64,000 nucleotides of DNA from contig NZ_JAEDAO010000001.1 in assembly GCF_016641735.1 (NCBI RefSeq), positions 1,426,001 through 1,490,000 of the forward strand, written 5' to 3'. The position numbers were made by a program, and so were the translations under genes. Numbering within the stretch: position 1 is the stretch's first letter; the number at the start of each line of letters is the position of its first letter. The DNA comes from Ramlibacter algicola. GTDB lineage: Bacteria > Pseudomonadota > Gammaproteobacteria > Burkholderiales > Burkholderiaceae_C. Positions 1-8,927 of this stretch are shown piece after piece. The notes under the pieces are model-generated. The model ran no database searches. It was not told where the DNA came from and saw only the letters and a program-made list of their open reading frames with translations.

Positions 1-1325
1 AAAAAGCGTGGCGCGCGTGGACCAGCCGCGGCGAGCACGCCGGCGAGCACGACAACCGCCCGCTGATCGGCCAGATCGTCCAGCTGCGCCACGAGCTCGC
101 GCAGCTGCACGGCTACGCCACTTACGCCGACTACGCGCTGGTGGATCGCATGGCCGGCAAGCCCGCGGCGGTCGATGAATTGCTGGACAACGTCTACGGC
201 CGCGCGCTGAAGGCGCTGTCGGGCGAGCGCGAGGCGATCGACGCCCTGCGCCGCGACGCAGGCGACTCTGGCGAACTGCAACCCTGGGACTGGCGCTTCT
301 GGGCCGAGCAGGTGCGCCAGCGCCAGTACGCGGTCGACGACGCCGAGGTCAAGCCGTATTTCCCGCTCGACGCGATGGTGCAGTCTGCGTTCGACTGCGC
401 GCAGCGCCTGTTCGGCATCCGCTTCGTCGCGCGTCCCGAGCTGAAGCTGTACCACCCCGACGTCAAGGCGTACGAGGTGATCGACGCGGCCGGCGCCCCG
501 GTGGGCCTGTTCCTGCACGACAACTTCGCGCGGCCGGGCAAGCGCAGCGGCGCCTGGATGAACGGCTTCCACTGGCAGGCCCGCAACGGCGGCACGGTGC
601 GGCCGGTGATCATCAACAACAACAACTTCGCCAAGGGCGAGCCGACGCTGCTGTCGTTCGATGACGTACGGACGCTGTTCCACGAGTTCGGCCACGGCCT
701 GCATGGCCTGCTGTCGGACGTCACGTACCGCGAGCTGTCCGGCACGCGCGTGCTGCGCGACTTCGTCGAGCTGCCCTCCCAGCTGTTCGAGCACTGGGCC
801 GAGGAGCGCGAGGTGCTGCAACGTCACGCGCGCCACGTCGCCACCGGCGAGCCGATCCCGGAAGCGCTGGTCACGCGCATCCAGCACGCGCAGCGCTTCG
901 GCCAGGGGTACGAGACCGTGCGCTACTGCGCCAGCGCCATCGTCGACATGGCGGTGCACACGCATCCGGATCCGGCGTCGGTGCAGGACTGGGTGGCGTT
1001 CGAGGCGCAGGTGCTGCGCGACCGCGGCCTGCCCCCAGCCGCCGGCCTGAACCACCGCCTGCCGCACTTCCAGCACCTGTTCTCCGGCGGCTATGCCGCG
1101 GGCTACTACGTGTACCTGTGGGCCGAGGTGCTCGATGCCGACGCCTACGACGCCTTCGTGGAAGCGGGCAACCCGTTCGATGCCGACGTGGCCGCGCGCC
1201 TGAAGCGCTGCATCTACGGCTCGGGCAACACGATGGAGCCGGGCCGTGCGTACGAGGCGTTCCGCGGCCGCGGGCCGCGCATCGAGCCGCTGCTTGCGCA
1301 GAAGGGTTTGCTCCAACCCGCATGA
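1..1325 (+). CDS. M3 family metallopeptidase (oligopeptidase A / Dcp type), 5'-truncated by the window edge
   Basis: Zinc metallopeptidase that cleaves short peptides, probably in the cytoplasm. The reading frame is open from base 3, so the N-terminal half lies outside the window; about 440 C-terminal residues are present. The thermolysin-type zinc motif HEFGH is encoded at 681-695, and the downstream VELPSQ segment supplies the third (Glu) ligand typical of M3 enzymes. The C-terminal SGNTMEPGRAYEAFRGR segment matches the family ending. Its stop codon overlaps the start of the next gene (ATGA). Whether it is oligopeptidase A (PrlC) or peptidyl-dipeptidase (Dcp) cannot be decided from this half. 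Confidence 0.93.
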   Translation, partial: KAWRAWTSRGEHAGEHDNRPLIGQIVQLRHELAQLHGYATYADYALVDRMAGKPAAVDELLDNVYGRALKALSGEREAIDALRRDAGDSGELQPWDWRFWAEQVRQRQYAVDDAEVKPYFPLDAMVQSAFDCAQRLFGIRFVARPELKLYHPDVKAYEVIDAAGAPVGLFLHDNFARPGKRSGAWMNGFHWQARNGGTVRPVIINNNNFAKGEPTLLSFDDVRTLFHEFGHGLHGLLSDVTYRELSGTRVLRDFVELPSQLFEHWAEEREVLQRHARHVATGEPIPEALVTRIQHAQRFGQGYETVRYCASAIVDMAVHTHPDPASVQDWVAFEAQVLRDRGLPPAAGLNHRLPHFQHLFSGGYAAGYYVYLWAEVLDADAYDAFVEAGNPFDADVAARLKRCIYGSGNTMEPGRAYEAFRGRGPRIEPLLAQKGLLQPA

Positions 1326-1855
1326 CATCGACGATGAACGACAAGCTGGCACCGCGCGTGGTCGAAACCGAACGGCTGGTGCTGCGGCAGTTTTCGCCCG
1401 CCGACCACGCGGACTACTCGCGTTTCTGCGCCGACCCGGACGTCATGCGCTACGTCGGTACGGGGCAAGCCAACCCGCCGGAGATCACGTGGCGCAGCAT
1501 GGCCGGCATGCTGGGGCACTGGGCGATGCGCGGCTACGGCATCTGGGCGGTGCAGTTGCGCGATGGTCCGCTGGTGGGCCATACCGGCTTCATCGACGTG
1601 CCCGGCTGGCCGGGCTTCGAGCTCGCGTGGTTGCTGGGGCGCGAGCACTGGGGCCAGGGCTATGCGCGCGAAGCCGCGACGGCCGCCTTGCGTGTGGCGC
1701 ACGACGCACTGCAGCGCGATCGCGTCATCAGCATGATCCGCCCGCCGAACGCGCCGTCGATCAAGCTGGCGAAAGCGATGGGCGCCGTCCAGGAAGGCGA
1801 GGTCGAGATGCTCGGCGCCCCGGCCCTGTTGTTCGTGCATCCGCGGCATCAATAG
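1322..1855 (+). CDS. GNAT family N-acetyltransferase (RimJ/RimL type)
   Basis: Acetyl-CoA-dependent N-acetyltransferase of 177 residues. The N-terminal ETERLVLRQFSPAD block is the signature of the Acetyltransf_3 (RimJ/RimL/SpeG-like) group, and HWGQGYAREA is the acetyl-CoA pyrophosphate-binding loop (Q-x-x-G-x-A form). The chosen ATG overlaps the stop of the peptidase gene, indicating translational coupling; an in-frame ATG at 1334 is an alternative that removes only four residues. The substrate is unknown. The tryptophan-rich middle is common in small-molecule or antibiotic acetyltransferases of this group, but nothing identifies the acceptor. Confidence 0.9.
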   Translation: MTSTMNDKLAPRVVETERLVLRQFSPADHADYSRFCADPDVMRYVGTGQANPPEITWRSMAGMLGHWAMRGYGIWAVQLRDGPLVGHTGFIDVPGWPGFELAWLLGREHWGQGYAREAATAALRVAHDALQRDRVISMIRPPNAPSIKLAKAMGAVQEGEVEMLGAPALLFVHPRHQ

Positions 1856-1924
1856 CCGCGCTGCTTTTCATTGGACCTGCGGCCCGGGGTCCGGGAAGAT
1901 CGCGGGCTTCACCGATCGGACACC

Positions 1925-3718
1925 ATGACCCTCGACCGCCGCAGCTTCCATCGCTTCCTCGCCGCTTCCGCCGGCCTTGCCGCCGTGCCGGCGGTGCTCG
2001 CGAAGCCACGCCCGTCCGCGGCCACGGAACTCGCCACCCTGGCCGACCGCTACGACGCGGCGCGCTGGGCGCTGTTCCCGATGGACGCGACCGAGAACAC
2101 CGGCGACCCGGCGTACGAAGGCAAGTTCGAGATCGAGATCGCGCCGGAGCACCGCAAGCGGCAGGAGCGCCTGTACCGCACGACGCTCGCGCAGCTGAAG
2201 CGCATCGATCCGGCGTCGCTGTCCGCCAGTGACCGCATCACCTGGGACCTGCTGCACCACGAGGCCACCGACAAGCTCGCGCTGCTGGCCTATCCGTGGT
2301 GGCTGATGCCGGTCGGCATCGCCGACAGCGTGCCCGTGCGCCTGGCGCAGTGGGCCAGCGGCAATGCATCGCAGCCGCTGAAGACCGCCGCCAACTACCG
2401 TCATTTCCTCAAGCGGCTGCAGGCGCTGCCCGCGTGGATCGCGCAGGCGATGCGCAACATGGACGAAGGCATCGCGCGCGGCATCGTGCTGCCGCGTGCG
2501 CTGGTCGAACGCGTGCTGCCGCAGCTGGAGATGCTGGACAAGGCCGATCCGCTGGCCAGCCCCTACCTCGAAGGCCTGAAGAAGTTTCCCGATGGCGTTC
2601 CGCAGGCCGACCGCGCCGGGATCGAGGCCGCGTACCGCGACACGGTGAAGACGGCGATCGCGCCGGCGGTGCATCGGCTGCGGGTCTACATGACCGAGCG
2701 CTACCTGCCGGCCGCGCGCAGCACCGCCGGCATCGGCGCGTTCGACGGTGGCCGCGACTGGTACCGGCTGCAGGTCCGCTCGTTCACGACGACGTCGATG
2801 GACCCGGTGCAGATCCACGAGCTGGGCCTGAAGGAAGTCGCGCGCATCCGCGGCGAGATGCTGGCCGTGCGCGACAAGCTGGGCTTCCAGGGCTCGCTCG
2901 AGCAGTTCCTGCTGCACGTGCGCGAGGACCCGGCGCTCAAGCCGTTTCGCACCGAGGACCAGGTGCTGCAGGCGTACGCCGCGATCAACGAGAAGGTGAA
3001 GGCCAAGCTGCCGGGCCTGTTCGAGCGGGCGCCGAAGGCCGCGCTGGCGATCAAGGCCATCGAGCCGATCCGCCGCGAAACCGCGTCGGACCAGTACTCG
3101 CCGCCCGCGGCCGACGGCTCGCGACCCGGCATCTTCTACACGGTGATCACCAACCCGGCGGAGTCCAGCACGCCGTCGATGACCGCGCTGTTCCTGCACG
3201 AAGGCCAGCCGGGCCACCACTACCAGATGGCCCTGCAACAGGAGCTGACCTCGTTGCCGCGCCTGCGCCGCAACGCCTGGTACGACGCGTTCGGCGAAGG
3301 CTGGGCTCTGTACGCCGAGGGCCTGGGCCGCGACATGGGCCTGTACGAGGACCCGATCACGTGGCTGGGCCGCCTGTCGATGGAACTGCACCGTGCCGTG
3401 CGCCTCGTGGTCGACACGGGCCTGCACGACAAGGGCTGGTCGCGCGAGCAGACCATGAAGTACATGCAGGACGTCGAGGGGCGCACCGAAGACTCCGCCC
3501 GCCGCGCGACCGAGCGCTACATGGCCTGGCCGGGCCAGGCGCTGGCGTACAAGATCGGCGAGCTGAAGCTGCTCGAACTGCGCGAGCGTGCGCGGCAGGC
3601 GCTCGGCGCGAAGTTCGACATCCGCAAGTTCCACACGCAAGTGCTCAGCGAGGGCGCGATGCCGCTGTCGCTGTTGCAGGCAAGGATCGAGCGCTGGATC
3701 GAGACGCAGCGCGGCTGA
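1925..3718 (+). CDS. DUF885 family exported metallohydrolase / putative peptidase
   Basis: A 597-residue protein of the DUF885 family, predicted zinc-dependent peptidases distantly related to M2/M32. The start at 1925 gives a Tat-like N-terminus (DRRSFHRFLAASAG, then hydrophobic residues ending AVLA), so it is probably exported folded. The zinc site is HEGQPGHH from residue 425, and a following GEGWALYAE segment supplies the conserved Glu. It is separate from the preceding GNAT gene by about 70 bp and is followed within 5 bp by a REP-type palindrome. The substrate is unknown; function is inferred from the metal-binding pattern only. Confidence 0.9.
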   Translation: MTLDRRSFHRFLAASAGLAAVPAVLAKPRPSAATELATLADRYDAARWALFPMDATENTGDPAYEGKFEIEIAPEHRKRQERLYRTTLAQLKRIDPASLSASDRITWDLLHHEATDKLALLAYPWWLMPVGIADSVPVRLAQWASGNASQPLKTAANYRHFLKRLQALPAWIAQAMRNMDEGIARGIVLPRALVERVLPQLEMLDKADPLASPYLEGLKKFPDGVPQADRAGIEAAYRDTVKTAIAPAVHRLRVYMTERYLPAARSTAGIGAFDGGRDWYRLQVRSFTTTSMDPVQIHELGLKEVARIRGEMLAVRDKLGFQGSLEQFLLHVREDPALKPFRTEDQVLQAYAAINEKVKAKLPGLFERAPKAALAIKAIEPIRRETASDQYSPPAADGSRPGIFYTVITNPAESSTPSMTALFLHEGQPGHHYQMALQQELTSLPRLRRNAWYDAFGEGWALYAEGLGRDMGLYEDPITWLGRLSMELHRAVRLVVDTGLHDKGWSREQTMKYMQDVEGRTEDSARRATERYMAWPGQALAYKIGELKLLELRERARQALGAKFDIRKFHTQVLSEGAMPLSLLQARIERWIETQRG

Positions 3719-3720
3719 TC

Positions 3721-3811
3721 CCGTCATTCCCGCGAAGGCGGGAATCCATCGCTTCCGCATTCTTCACGAGGTCGATGGAAGCGATGGGTCCCCGCCTCCG
3801 CGGGGACGACG
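3721..3811. repeat. REP/BIME-type palindromic element pair
   Basis: Begins two bases after the DUF885 stop. A left palindrome with core CCCGCGAAGGCGGG is followed by a second, inverted unit ending TCCCCGCCTCCGCGGGGAC. The flanks ATCCATCGCTTCC and GGAAGCGATGG are also complementary, so the whole block can fold as one long hairpin. It may act as an mRNA 3' stabiliser or terminator for the upstream gene. Confidence 0.8.
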
Positions 3812-3827
3812 GGCCTGCGCGGGCCCT

Positions 3828-3859
3828 CGTCATTCCCGCGAAGGCGGGAATCCACCGCT
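3828..3859. repeat. REP-type palindrome, single unit
   Basis: Second copy of the CCCGCGAAGGCGGG-core palindrome within 110 bp, same orientation as the left half of the preceding pair, with the same GTCATT...AATCCA flanks. Confidence 0.8.
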
Positions 3860-4172
3860 CCCGGCCCCCAGCTGCGGCCGATAGGCCGCGCCAATGTTCC
3901 CCATCGCCTGGGCCCCATTGAGCATCGAGCGGCAGGTGCGTACAGTGACTTCATGTCCCGCACTGTCCGCCTCCTGGCCGGGTCCGCGATCAACCTTGCG
4001 GGCCTTGCTGTCCTCGTTGCCGAGCTGCTCTGAGCCGTAGGCGCGTTCGCGCTGACGCGCCCCGCTGGAGTTCTCGACACAGAGGACGCGGACGAGGGAC
4101 AGAAGCCACGGAAAGGACAAAGGACAGGTCCTTGTCTCTTCTGCGCCAGCGCGAAGCGCGCCAGCAAGCGCG
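3860..4172. other. Intergenic region with a 26-codon hydrophobic ORF
   Basis: About 310 bp between the repeats and the convergent S9 peptidase gene. It contains a 26-codon plus-strand frame at 3953-4033 (MSRTVRLLAG start, mostly hydrophobic) without a convincing ribosome binding site, and a purine-rich stretch (4072-4125). I see no gene I can support here. The short frame could be a membrane micropeptide or chance. Confidence 0.4.
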
Positions 4173-6170
4173 TCAGTGCGCCTGCATGTGCTTCCCGAGG
4201 AACCCCAGCACCTGCTCGTACCACGCGACGACGTTGCGCGGCTTCAGGATCCAGTGGTTCTCGTCGGGGAAGATCGCCAGTTCGCTCTCCACCCCGTGGT
4301 ACTGCAGCGCCTCGAACAGGTTCAGGCCTTCGCCCACCGGGCAGCGGTAGTCCTTCTCGCCGTGCAGGATCAGCACCGGCGTCTTCCAGTTCGCGATGTG
4401 GCGGATCGGGGCGTAGCGGTCGTACGCATCTGGCTGCGCGTACGGGTTCTCGCCGCCCATCTCCAGGTACCACCACGCCGGGTGGTCGGTGGTGCCGGTG
4501 AAGTTGGCCATCGTCACGATGCTGGCGTGCGTGATGAGGCAGCGGAAGCGTTGCGTCTGCGTGCCGATCCAGTTGGTCATGTAGCCGCCGAAGCTGCCGC
4601 CCATGGCCATGATGCGCGTCGGGTCCACGTCGGCTCGCTTCTCCAATGCGTCGGTCACCGCCATCAGGTCGCGGTAGCACTGGCCACCCCACACGTTGCC
4701 CCAGATGCCCTGGATGAACTGCTGGCCGAAGCCGGTCGAGCCGCGCGGGTTCGGCTGCACGACGGTGTAGCCCTGCGCCACGGCCAGCAGCGAGTTCCAG
4801 CGCCAGTGCCAGCCATCGCCGCTCATGCCGATCGGGCCGCCGTGGATCCACAGCAGCACGGGCGAGGGCGCGGCGGCGTTCTTCGGCCGCGTGATCCAGC
4901 TCTGGATCGGCGTGCCGTCGTCCGACAAGGTCGTGATGCTCTCCGTCTCGGCCCACGCCGTCGCGGGCTCGAAGCCGGACAGCCGTGCGAGCGGGCGCGG
5001 CGCGCTGTCGGGGCGGCCGTCGTGCACGTGGCATTCGGGCGCGTCCAGCAGCGTCGATCGGCTGCACGCGAAGCCGCCCTGCGGCAGCGCGACGACGCCC
5101 GAGTGCGCGCCGGCGCCGGCGGTGAGGCGCTGCACGTCGCCGGACGCGACGTCCACCGCGAACACCGGCAGCACGCCCGCGTCGTCTGCGGTCACGAACA
5201 GCTGGCGGCCATCCGCCGACCAGTCCCAGGGCATCGGCCAGCGGTCCCAGGCGCGCGCGAGTTCGCGCGTGGCGCCGTTCTCGTCGGCGACGACCAGCAC
5301 CGGCCGCACGACGTCGCGTGCCGAGCGCGTCGAGCGCACGAACGCCAGCTGGCGGCCGTCGGGCGAGAAGTGCGGCATCTCGCTGTTGCTGCACGGCGCC
5401 TGCGGCAGCACGATGCGCTGGCGCGTCTGCAGGTCCAGCAGGACCATCGTGTAGTCGTCCTCGCGGTCGGTGCCGGCCGTGCGCCAGGTGAACGCCGCGC
5501 GGCGGCCGTCGGCCGTGATGGCGAACGCGGGATCGATGTCCAGCTCGCCGGCCGCTTCGGGCGTGAGGTCCACGCGGTCCTGGCCGCCGGCCGTCATCAG
5601 CAGCAGGTGCGTGCTGGCTCGATCGGTGTCCTGGTGCAGCCAGTGGTCCCAGTGGCGCACCGGCTGGCGCTTGAACGTGCGCAGGCTCGGTCCCTTCTTG
5701 GCGCGCTCGGCGGCCGTCTCGCGCTGCTTGCCGTGCTCGACGTCCGGCAGCACCGGCGCCAGCGCCAGCAGGCGGTCGGCCTTGGCGGCGAAGCGGAACT
5801 CCTCGATGCCCAGCGGCTCGTCGGTCAGCTGCACCGGCTCGCCACCGGTGGTCGGCAGCAGCCAGACCTGCATGCGCTTGTCGGCGTCCTCGTCGGGCTT
5901 GACGTCGGTCGGTTGGCGGTTCGACAGGAAGCCGAGCGCGCCGTCGTGGCGGAAGCAGGGCGCCGCGTCGTTGCACTCGCCGCGGGTCAGCTGCATGGGC
6001 TCGCCGCCGTCGGTGGGCACCTTCCACAGGTCGGCCACGTACTTCACCCCGTCGCGGTCGAGCCGCTGCACGGCGACCGCCAGCCAGCGGCCGTCGGGCG
6101 AGGCAGCCATGGCGCCGACGCGGCGCAGGCGGATGTGGTCTTCGACTGTGAAGGTGGGCGTGGCGGTCAT
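4173..6170 (-). CDS. S9 family peptidase (acylaminoacyl-peptidase / dipeptidyl-peptidase type)
   Basis: Serine peptidase of 665 residues with an N-terminal beta-propeller (repeats such as SPDGRWLAVAV) and a C-terminal alpha/beta-hydrolase domain. The nucleophile is in GGSFGGYM (near residue 520), the Asp in the EKDYRCPVGE region and the His in ENHW near the C-terminus. No signal peptide is seen, so it is probably cytoplasmic and acts on small peptides. The start at 6170 has a good upstream purine tract (GGAGAG). First of three unrelated-looking S9 enzymes within 12 kb. Confidence 0.94.
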   Translation of the reverse strand: MTATPTFTVEDHIRLRRVGAMAASPDGRWLAVAVQRLDRDGVKYVADLWKVPTDGGEPMQLTRGECNDAAPCFRHDGALGFLSNRQPTDVKPDEDADKRMQVWLLPTTGGEPVQLTDEPLGIEEFRFAAKADRLLALAPVLPDVEHGKQRETAAERAKKGPSLRTFKRQPVRHWDHWLHQDTDRASTHLLLMTAGGQDRVDLTPEAAGELDIDPAFAITADGRRAAFTWRTAGTDREDDYTMVLLDLQTRQRIVLPQAPCSNSEMPHFSPDGRQLAFVRSTRSARDVVRPVLVVADENGATRELARAWDRWPMPWDWSADGRQLFVTADDAGVLPVFAVDVASGDVQRLTAGAGAHSGVVALPQGGFACSRSTLLDAPECHVHDGRPDSAPRPLARLSGFEPATAWAETESITTLSDDGTPIQSWITRPKNAAAPSPVLLWIHGGPIGMSGDGWHWRWNSLLAVAQGYTVVQPNPRGSTGFGQQFIQGIWGNVWGGQCYRDLMAVTDALEKRADVDPTRIMAMGGSFGGYMTNWIGTQTQRFRCLITHASIVTMANFTGTTDHPAWWYLEMGGENPYAQPDAYDRYAPIRHIANWKTPVLILHGEKDYRCPVGEGLNLFEALQYHGVESELAIFPDENHWILKPRNVVAWYEQVLGFLGKHMQAH

Positions 6171-6381
6171 GGACTCTCCAGGGAAGCCGGCATTGTGTCG
6201 CAGCGGCGCAGCAGGCCATGCGGCACCTTGGGCCGGCAGGCGCTTGCCGCCGGCTGCCGCCCGGCCGCGAGGTAAGCGCAGGCATCACCTGCTACCGGTG
6301 CGAGCGAAGGTTTGAATCCGGGCGGCGTGCCGCCTAGATTGCGCGCGCGCTGATCGAGCGTGCTTCGCAAGGAGCGGAACG

Positions 6382-6642
6382 ATGGTTCTCATTCCCCAAG
6401 GATGGCCGGGCGCTTCCAGGCCGACTGCCGTCCTCGTCCTGGCGGCCGTTGCGATTGCCGCCGTCGTCGTTGCGAGCTGGATTGGCTCGCTGGTGTCGCA
6501 GACGGCGTCTCGCATGCAGCCGGCGCCCGAGACCTCGAGCATCGGCGCACTGATCAGCGAATTCAAGGCGATCGACCTGGTCCCGGCGCTGCCGTCGCTT
6601 GCGCCCAATGCCGAGGACGCAGCCGCGGCACCGACGTTCTGA
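6382..6642 (+). CDS. Small single-pass membrane protein, unknown
   Basis: An 86-residue protein with one strong hydrophobic segment (about residues 15-40, including LVLAAVAIAAVVVASWIG) and an Ala/Pro-rich tail. The start has an excellent ribosome binding site (AAGGAG, 9 bases upstream), which is the main reason to believe it. It faces away from the divergent S9 peptidase gene. No domain is recognised; it is probably anchored in the inner membrane with the tail outside. Function unknown. Confidence 0.7.
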   Translation: MVLIPQGWPGASRPTAVLVLAAVAIAAVVVASWIGSLVSQTASRMQPAPETSSIGALISEFKAIDLVPALPSLAPNAEDAAAAPTF

Positions 6643-6649
6643 GTGCCTT

Positions 6650-6677
6650 GTCATTCCGGCGAAAGCCGGAATCCATC
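6650..6677. repeat. REP-type palindrome, CCGGCGAAAGCCGG core
   Basis: A single palindrome of the second core type, starting 8 bp after the stop codon of the small membrane protein gene, with GTCATT and AATCCA flanks as in the other copies. Confidence 0.8.
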
Positions 6678-6722
6678 CCAATGGGGCTAGAACGCAGCGG
6701 ATCGCTGCTTTATCCTGCCCCC

Positions 6723-7292
6723 ATGGCCACCATCCGCAGCGGACAGCAACCAGCGCTCCTCGTCATCGACGCGCAGCAAGGCGTGATCGGCGACGCCTGG
6801 GATGCACAACGCATCATCGGCAACATCAACGTCGCCCTCGACCGTGCCCGCACGGCTGGCGTGCCGGTGATCTGGATCCAGCAGGAGGACGAGCACGAGT
6901 ACCCGCGCGGAAGCGACCCGTGGAAGCTCGTGCCCGACCTCAGGCCGCGCGAGGGCGAGCTTCGGATGTCGAAGGCGCACAACTCCGCGTTCGAGCACAC
7001 GCCGCTGGAGCAGGAACTGGCGCAGATGGGCGTGAGCCACCTCGTGGTCTGCGGCGCCTCGACCAACTGGTGCGTGCGCTCGACCGCGTATGCCGGGCTG
7101 GAGCGCGGCTACGACGTCACGTTGCTGAAGGATGCGCACACCACCAATGCGATCGACCTGGGCGATGGCACCGAGATCGATGCGCGCGGGATCGTCATCG
7201 ACCTGAACGTGACGATGTCGTGGTCGACGTATCCGGGGCGGAAGTGCGCGACGGCGACGGCCGCCGAGGTGGAGTTTTCGACCGAACGCTGA
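6723..7292 (+). CDS. Isochorismatase-family cysteine hydrolase
   Basis: A 189-residue hydrolase of the isochorismatase/nicotinamidase superfamily. The catalytic triad is visible: Asp16 in LLVIDAQQG, Lys84 in RMSKAHNSAF and Cys117 in GASTNWCVRS, the conserved TNxCV nucleophile block. Such enzymes cleave C-N or C-O bonds of small amides and vinyl ethers; the exact substrate cannot be read from the sequence. Cytoplasmic, no signal peptide. It stands alone between a REP element and a convergent membrane protein gene. Confidence 0.92.
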   Translation: MATIRSGQQPALLVIDAQQGVIGDAWDAQRIIGNINVALDRARTAGVPVIWIQQEDEHEYPRGSDPWKLVPDLRPREGELRMSKAHNSAFEHTPLEQELAQMGVSHLVVCGASTNWCVRSTAYAGLERGYDVTLLKDAHTTNAIDLGDGTEIDARGIVIDLNVTMSWSTYPGRKCATATAAEVEFSTER

Positions 7293-7328
7293 TGGCCGGA
7301 AGGTGTCTCGCGAAACCGCTAGCGCTGG

Positions 7329-7697
7329 TCACCTGCCTGTCGGCGCGCTGGATTGAACCGCCGCGGCCGCCTGGGAGGGCGCCGCTCCGATCTGCGACGC
7401 GCCGAAGTAGAAACCGATGATCAGCGTGGCCAGCGGCGGGATCACCTTCACGCAAGCATCGAAGATCGCCCGGCCCGCGGGCTCTGTCGTTCCATCCGTG
7501 GGCAGGGGACCCAGCGCGTAGAAGATCATCGCGAGCATGAAGATGAAGGCCAGGAAGGCGAGGACCGCCGCAGCGAAGTACATCTTGCTTTTCTCGAGCT
7601 GCTCCATCGTGCCGACCGCGAACATCCCGTAAGCCACGCCGGCCGCCAGGCCGCCCACTACCACCAGCGTGATCACGAACAGTGAATTGCGCGACAT
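7329..7697 (-). CDS. Three-span membrane protein, unknown
   Basis: A 122-residue protein with three hydrophobic stretches (about residues 6-28, 40-63 and 86-100) and a short hydrophilic Ser/Gln/Ala tail. The start at 7697 is supported by a purine-rich ribosome binding site (AAGAGGAGAG). No family is recognised. It is convergent with the isochorismatase-like gene, and no operon partner is evident. Confidence 0.72.
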   Translation of the reverse strand: MSRNSLFVITLVVVGGLAAGVAYGMFAVGTMEQLEKSKMYFAAAVLAFLAFIFMLAMIFYALGPLPTDGTTEPAGRAIFDACVKVIPPLATLIIGFYFGASQIGAAPSQAAAAVQSSAPTGR

Positions 7698-7831
7698 GGT
7701 CTCTCCTCTTTGCAGGCCGTAGAGCGCCGAAGTCTGTCAAGAGAAGGCGCCCGAGACATCGTTCGAATGCATTAGGGTGCGTCCCGTTCTGACGCGGGGA
7801 ACTTCCGTGGGCCGCTGGTGACCTACCCGCA

Positions 7832-8062
7832 TTGGCAGCCGCGGATGGTCAGCTCATCGCTGCGCTCGAGCGCTGGAACCAATCGCGTCGCGAGTGGGAG
7901 CGCGCGCGCGTCCAGCTGACCGAGGCCCGGCAGGCGGAGGTGCCTGCGTTGGCGGTGGCCTTGATGAAGGTGCAAGTGGACAGCCTCGAATTGCAGACGT
8001 CCGCCCTGTTCGAGCAAGCCATGGCCTTCATGGAGCGGCGTCCCCTGCCACCGGGGCCGTGA
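7832..8062 (+). CDS. Small helical protein, unknown (TTG start)
   Basis: A 76-codon frame predicted to be almost wholly helical and charged (RWNQSRREWERARVQLTEAR near the N-terminus). Third codon positions are strongly G/C, as in neighbouring real genes. An in-frame stop lies 40 bases upstream and no ATG or GTG is available near the 5' end, so TTG at 7832 is the only sensible start and it lacks a clear Shine-Dalgarno. Reality is likely but not secure; function unknown. Confidence 0.5.
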   Translation: MAAADGQLIAALERWNQSRREWERARVQLTEARQAEVPALAVALMKVQVDSLELQTSALFEQAMAFMERRPLPPGP

Positions 8063-8096
8063 TGCGCGCGCCGCCCAGGCGATGGCGTGCGGTGGA

Positions 8097-8498
8097 CTAC
8101 CAGGGCACCAGCTGGACAGGCACCTGCGCGCGAAGGGTGTTGTGCACTTCCGCGACCGCATCGGTTTCCCGGAGTAATTGCTCGATGCGATCGGCCGGCT
8201 CGGGCGACTGGACCCTCGCGCGGTACGTCACGTTCGAGGCCGACAGCCCGCGGTCGATGAACTCCGCCGCTGCTTCCACTTCCACCGCCTCGATGGCGAT
8301 CCCCAGGCGCTGGGCCTCGCGGTACAGGTCATTGCAGTAGCACGTCGCCAGCGCCGCCATCAGGAGCTCGCCGCCGTTGACCGAGCTGCCACGGCCGGAC
8401 ACCTTCGCGGAGATCGCCAGGGGTTGCGTGGTGTCGCCCGTGCACACCTGCACTTCGTGGCCATTGCCGTGGTTGCGCACGCGGGCTGAGATCTTCAT
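8097..8498 (-). CDS. OsmC family protein
   Basis: A 133-residue protein of the OsmC/Ohr superfamily, thiol-dependent peroxidases acting on organic hydroperoxides. The block GGELLMAALATCYCNDL contains the conserved peroxidatic Cys (Cys53). The usual second, resolving Cys near residue 120 is absent (VHNTLRAQVPV), so it belongs with the general OsmC-like group rather than Ohr, and classic two-Cys chemistry is doubtful. Convergent with the small helical protein gene. Confidence 0.9.
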   Translation of the reverse strand: MKISARVRNHGNGHEVQVCTGDTTQPLAISAKVSGRGSSVNGGELLMAALATCYCNDLYREAQRLGIAIEAVEVEAAAEFIDRGLSASNVTYRARVQSPEPADRIEQLLRETDAVAEVHNTLRAQVPVQLVPW

Positions 8499-8667
8499 GC
8501 GGGCCGCTTTCGGATCAGTGCAGGAGCGGTCGAAAACATGATATCGATCTGCGTCGCCTTGGCACAGTGCGATGACTGCTTGCGGGCGCTAAGCACTAGC
8601 TCGTTCGGATCAACCGCTGCGTCGAGGCCGGACTCCTGGATCGATACTCGACTGCTAGGAGGCGAAT

Positions 8668-8865
8668 ATGCAGTGTCGTCGCTGCGGTGGGTACCGGTCC
8701 GTCCAGGTGGAGAAGCACTGGTGGCATGCCCTGGTCCCCTGCGCCAGTTGCTTCCAGTGCACGATCTGTGGCCGCAAGACACTGCGCCTGTCCGTCCCGG
8801 CGGAATTTCGCGGGCTGGGGCGACAGTTCTCTGACTTGATCGACCTGGCGCGGCTTCCTCGTTAG
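8668..8865 (+). CDS. Small zinc-ribbon-like protein
   Basis: A 65-residue protein with paired cysteines CRRC near the N-terminus, further Cys at CASC and CTIC, then a basic, hydrophobic tail. The three CxxC pairs suggest a zinc-binding (rubredoxin-knuckle) fold. The start at 8668 has a strong ribosome binding site (AGGAGG) at good spacing, which argues that it is expressed. Unknown function; the whole length could be a nucleic-acid or protein-binding zinc finger. Confidence 0.68.
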   Translation: MQCRRCGGYRSVQVEKHWWHALVPCASCFQCTICGRKTLRLSVPAEFRGLGRQFSDLIDLARLPR

Positions 8866-8913
8866 CCGCTCCGAGGAGCTTCGAGCTGCCAGTGAGCTCT
8901 TGGAGCAAGTTGA

Positions 8914-8927
8914 CTGACCTGGATCAA
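8914..8927 (+). promoter_or_regulatory. Candidate FNR/Anr-type box
   Basis: CTGACCTGGATCAA matches the FNR/Anr consensus TTGAT-N4-ATCAA at 8 of 10 positions. There is no obvious gene start immediately downstream on the plus strand (the next gene is minus-strand), so its target is unclear and it may be a chance match or a remnant. Confidence 0.25.

Noticed and set aside
1868..3760. Very long open frames opposite real genes (for example minus strand over the DUF885 gene, or opposite the S9 gene and the RND pump)
   Set aside because: Shadow frames caused by high GC; Arg/Ala/His-rich translations without domains, while the opposite strand encodes clear families.
3953..4033. 26-codon hydrophobic frame as a real gene
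   Set aside because: No Shine-Dalgarno, no conservation evidence, and it lies in a repeat-rich, skewed intergenic region; kept only as a note.
8540..8600. Possible sigma-54 promoter (TGGCAC at about 8561) before the zinc-ribbon gene
   Set aside because: The -12 TTGC element is not at the required spacing (GATG is found instead).
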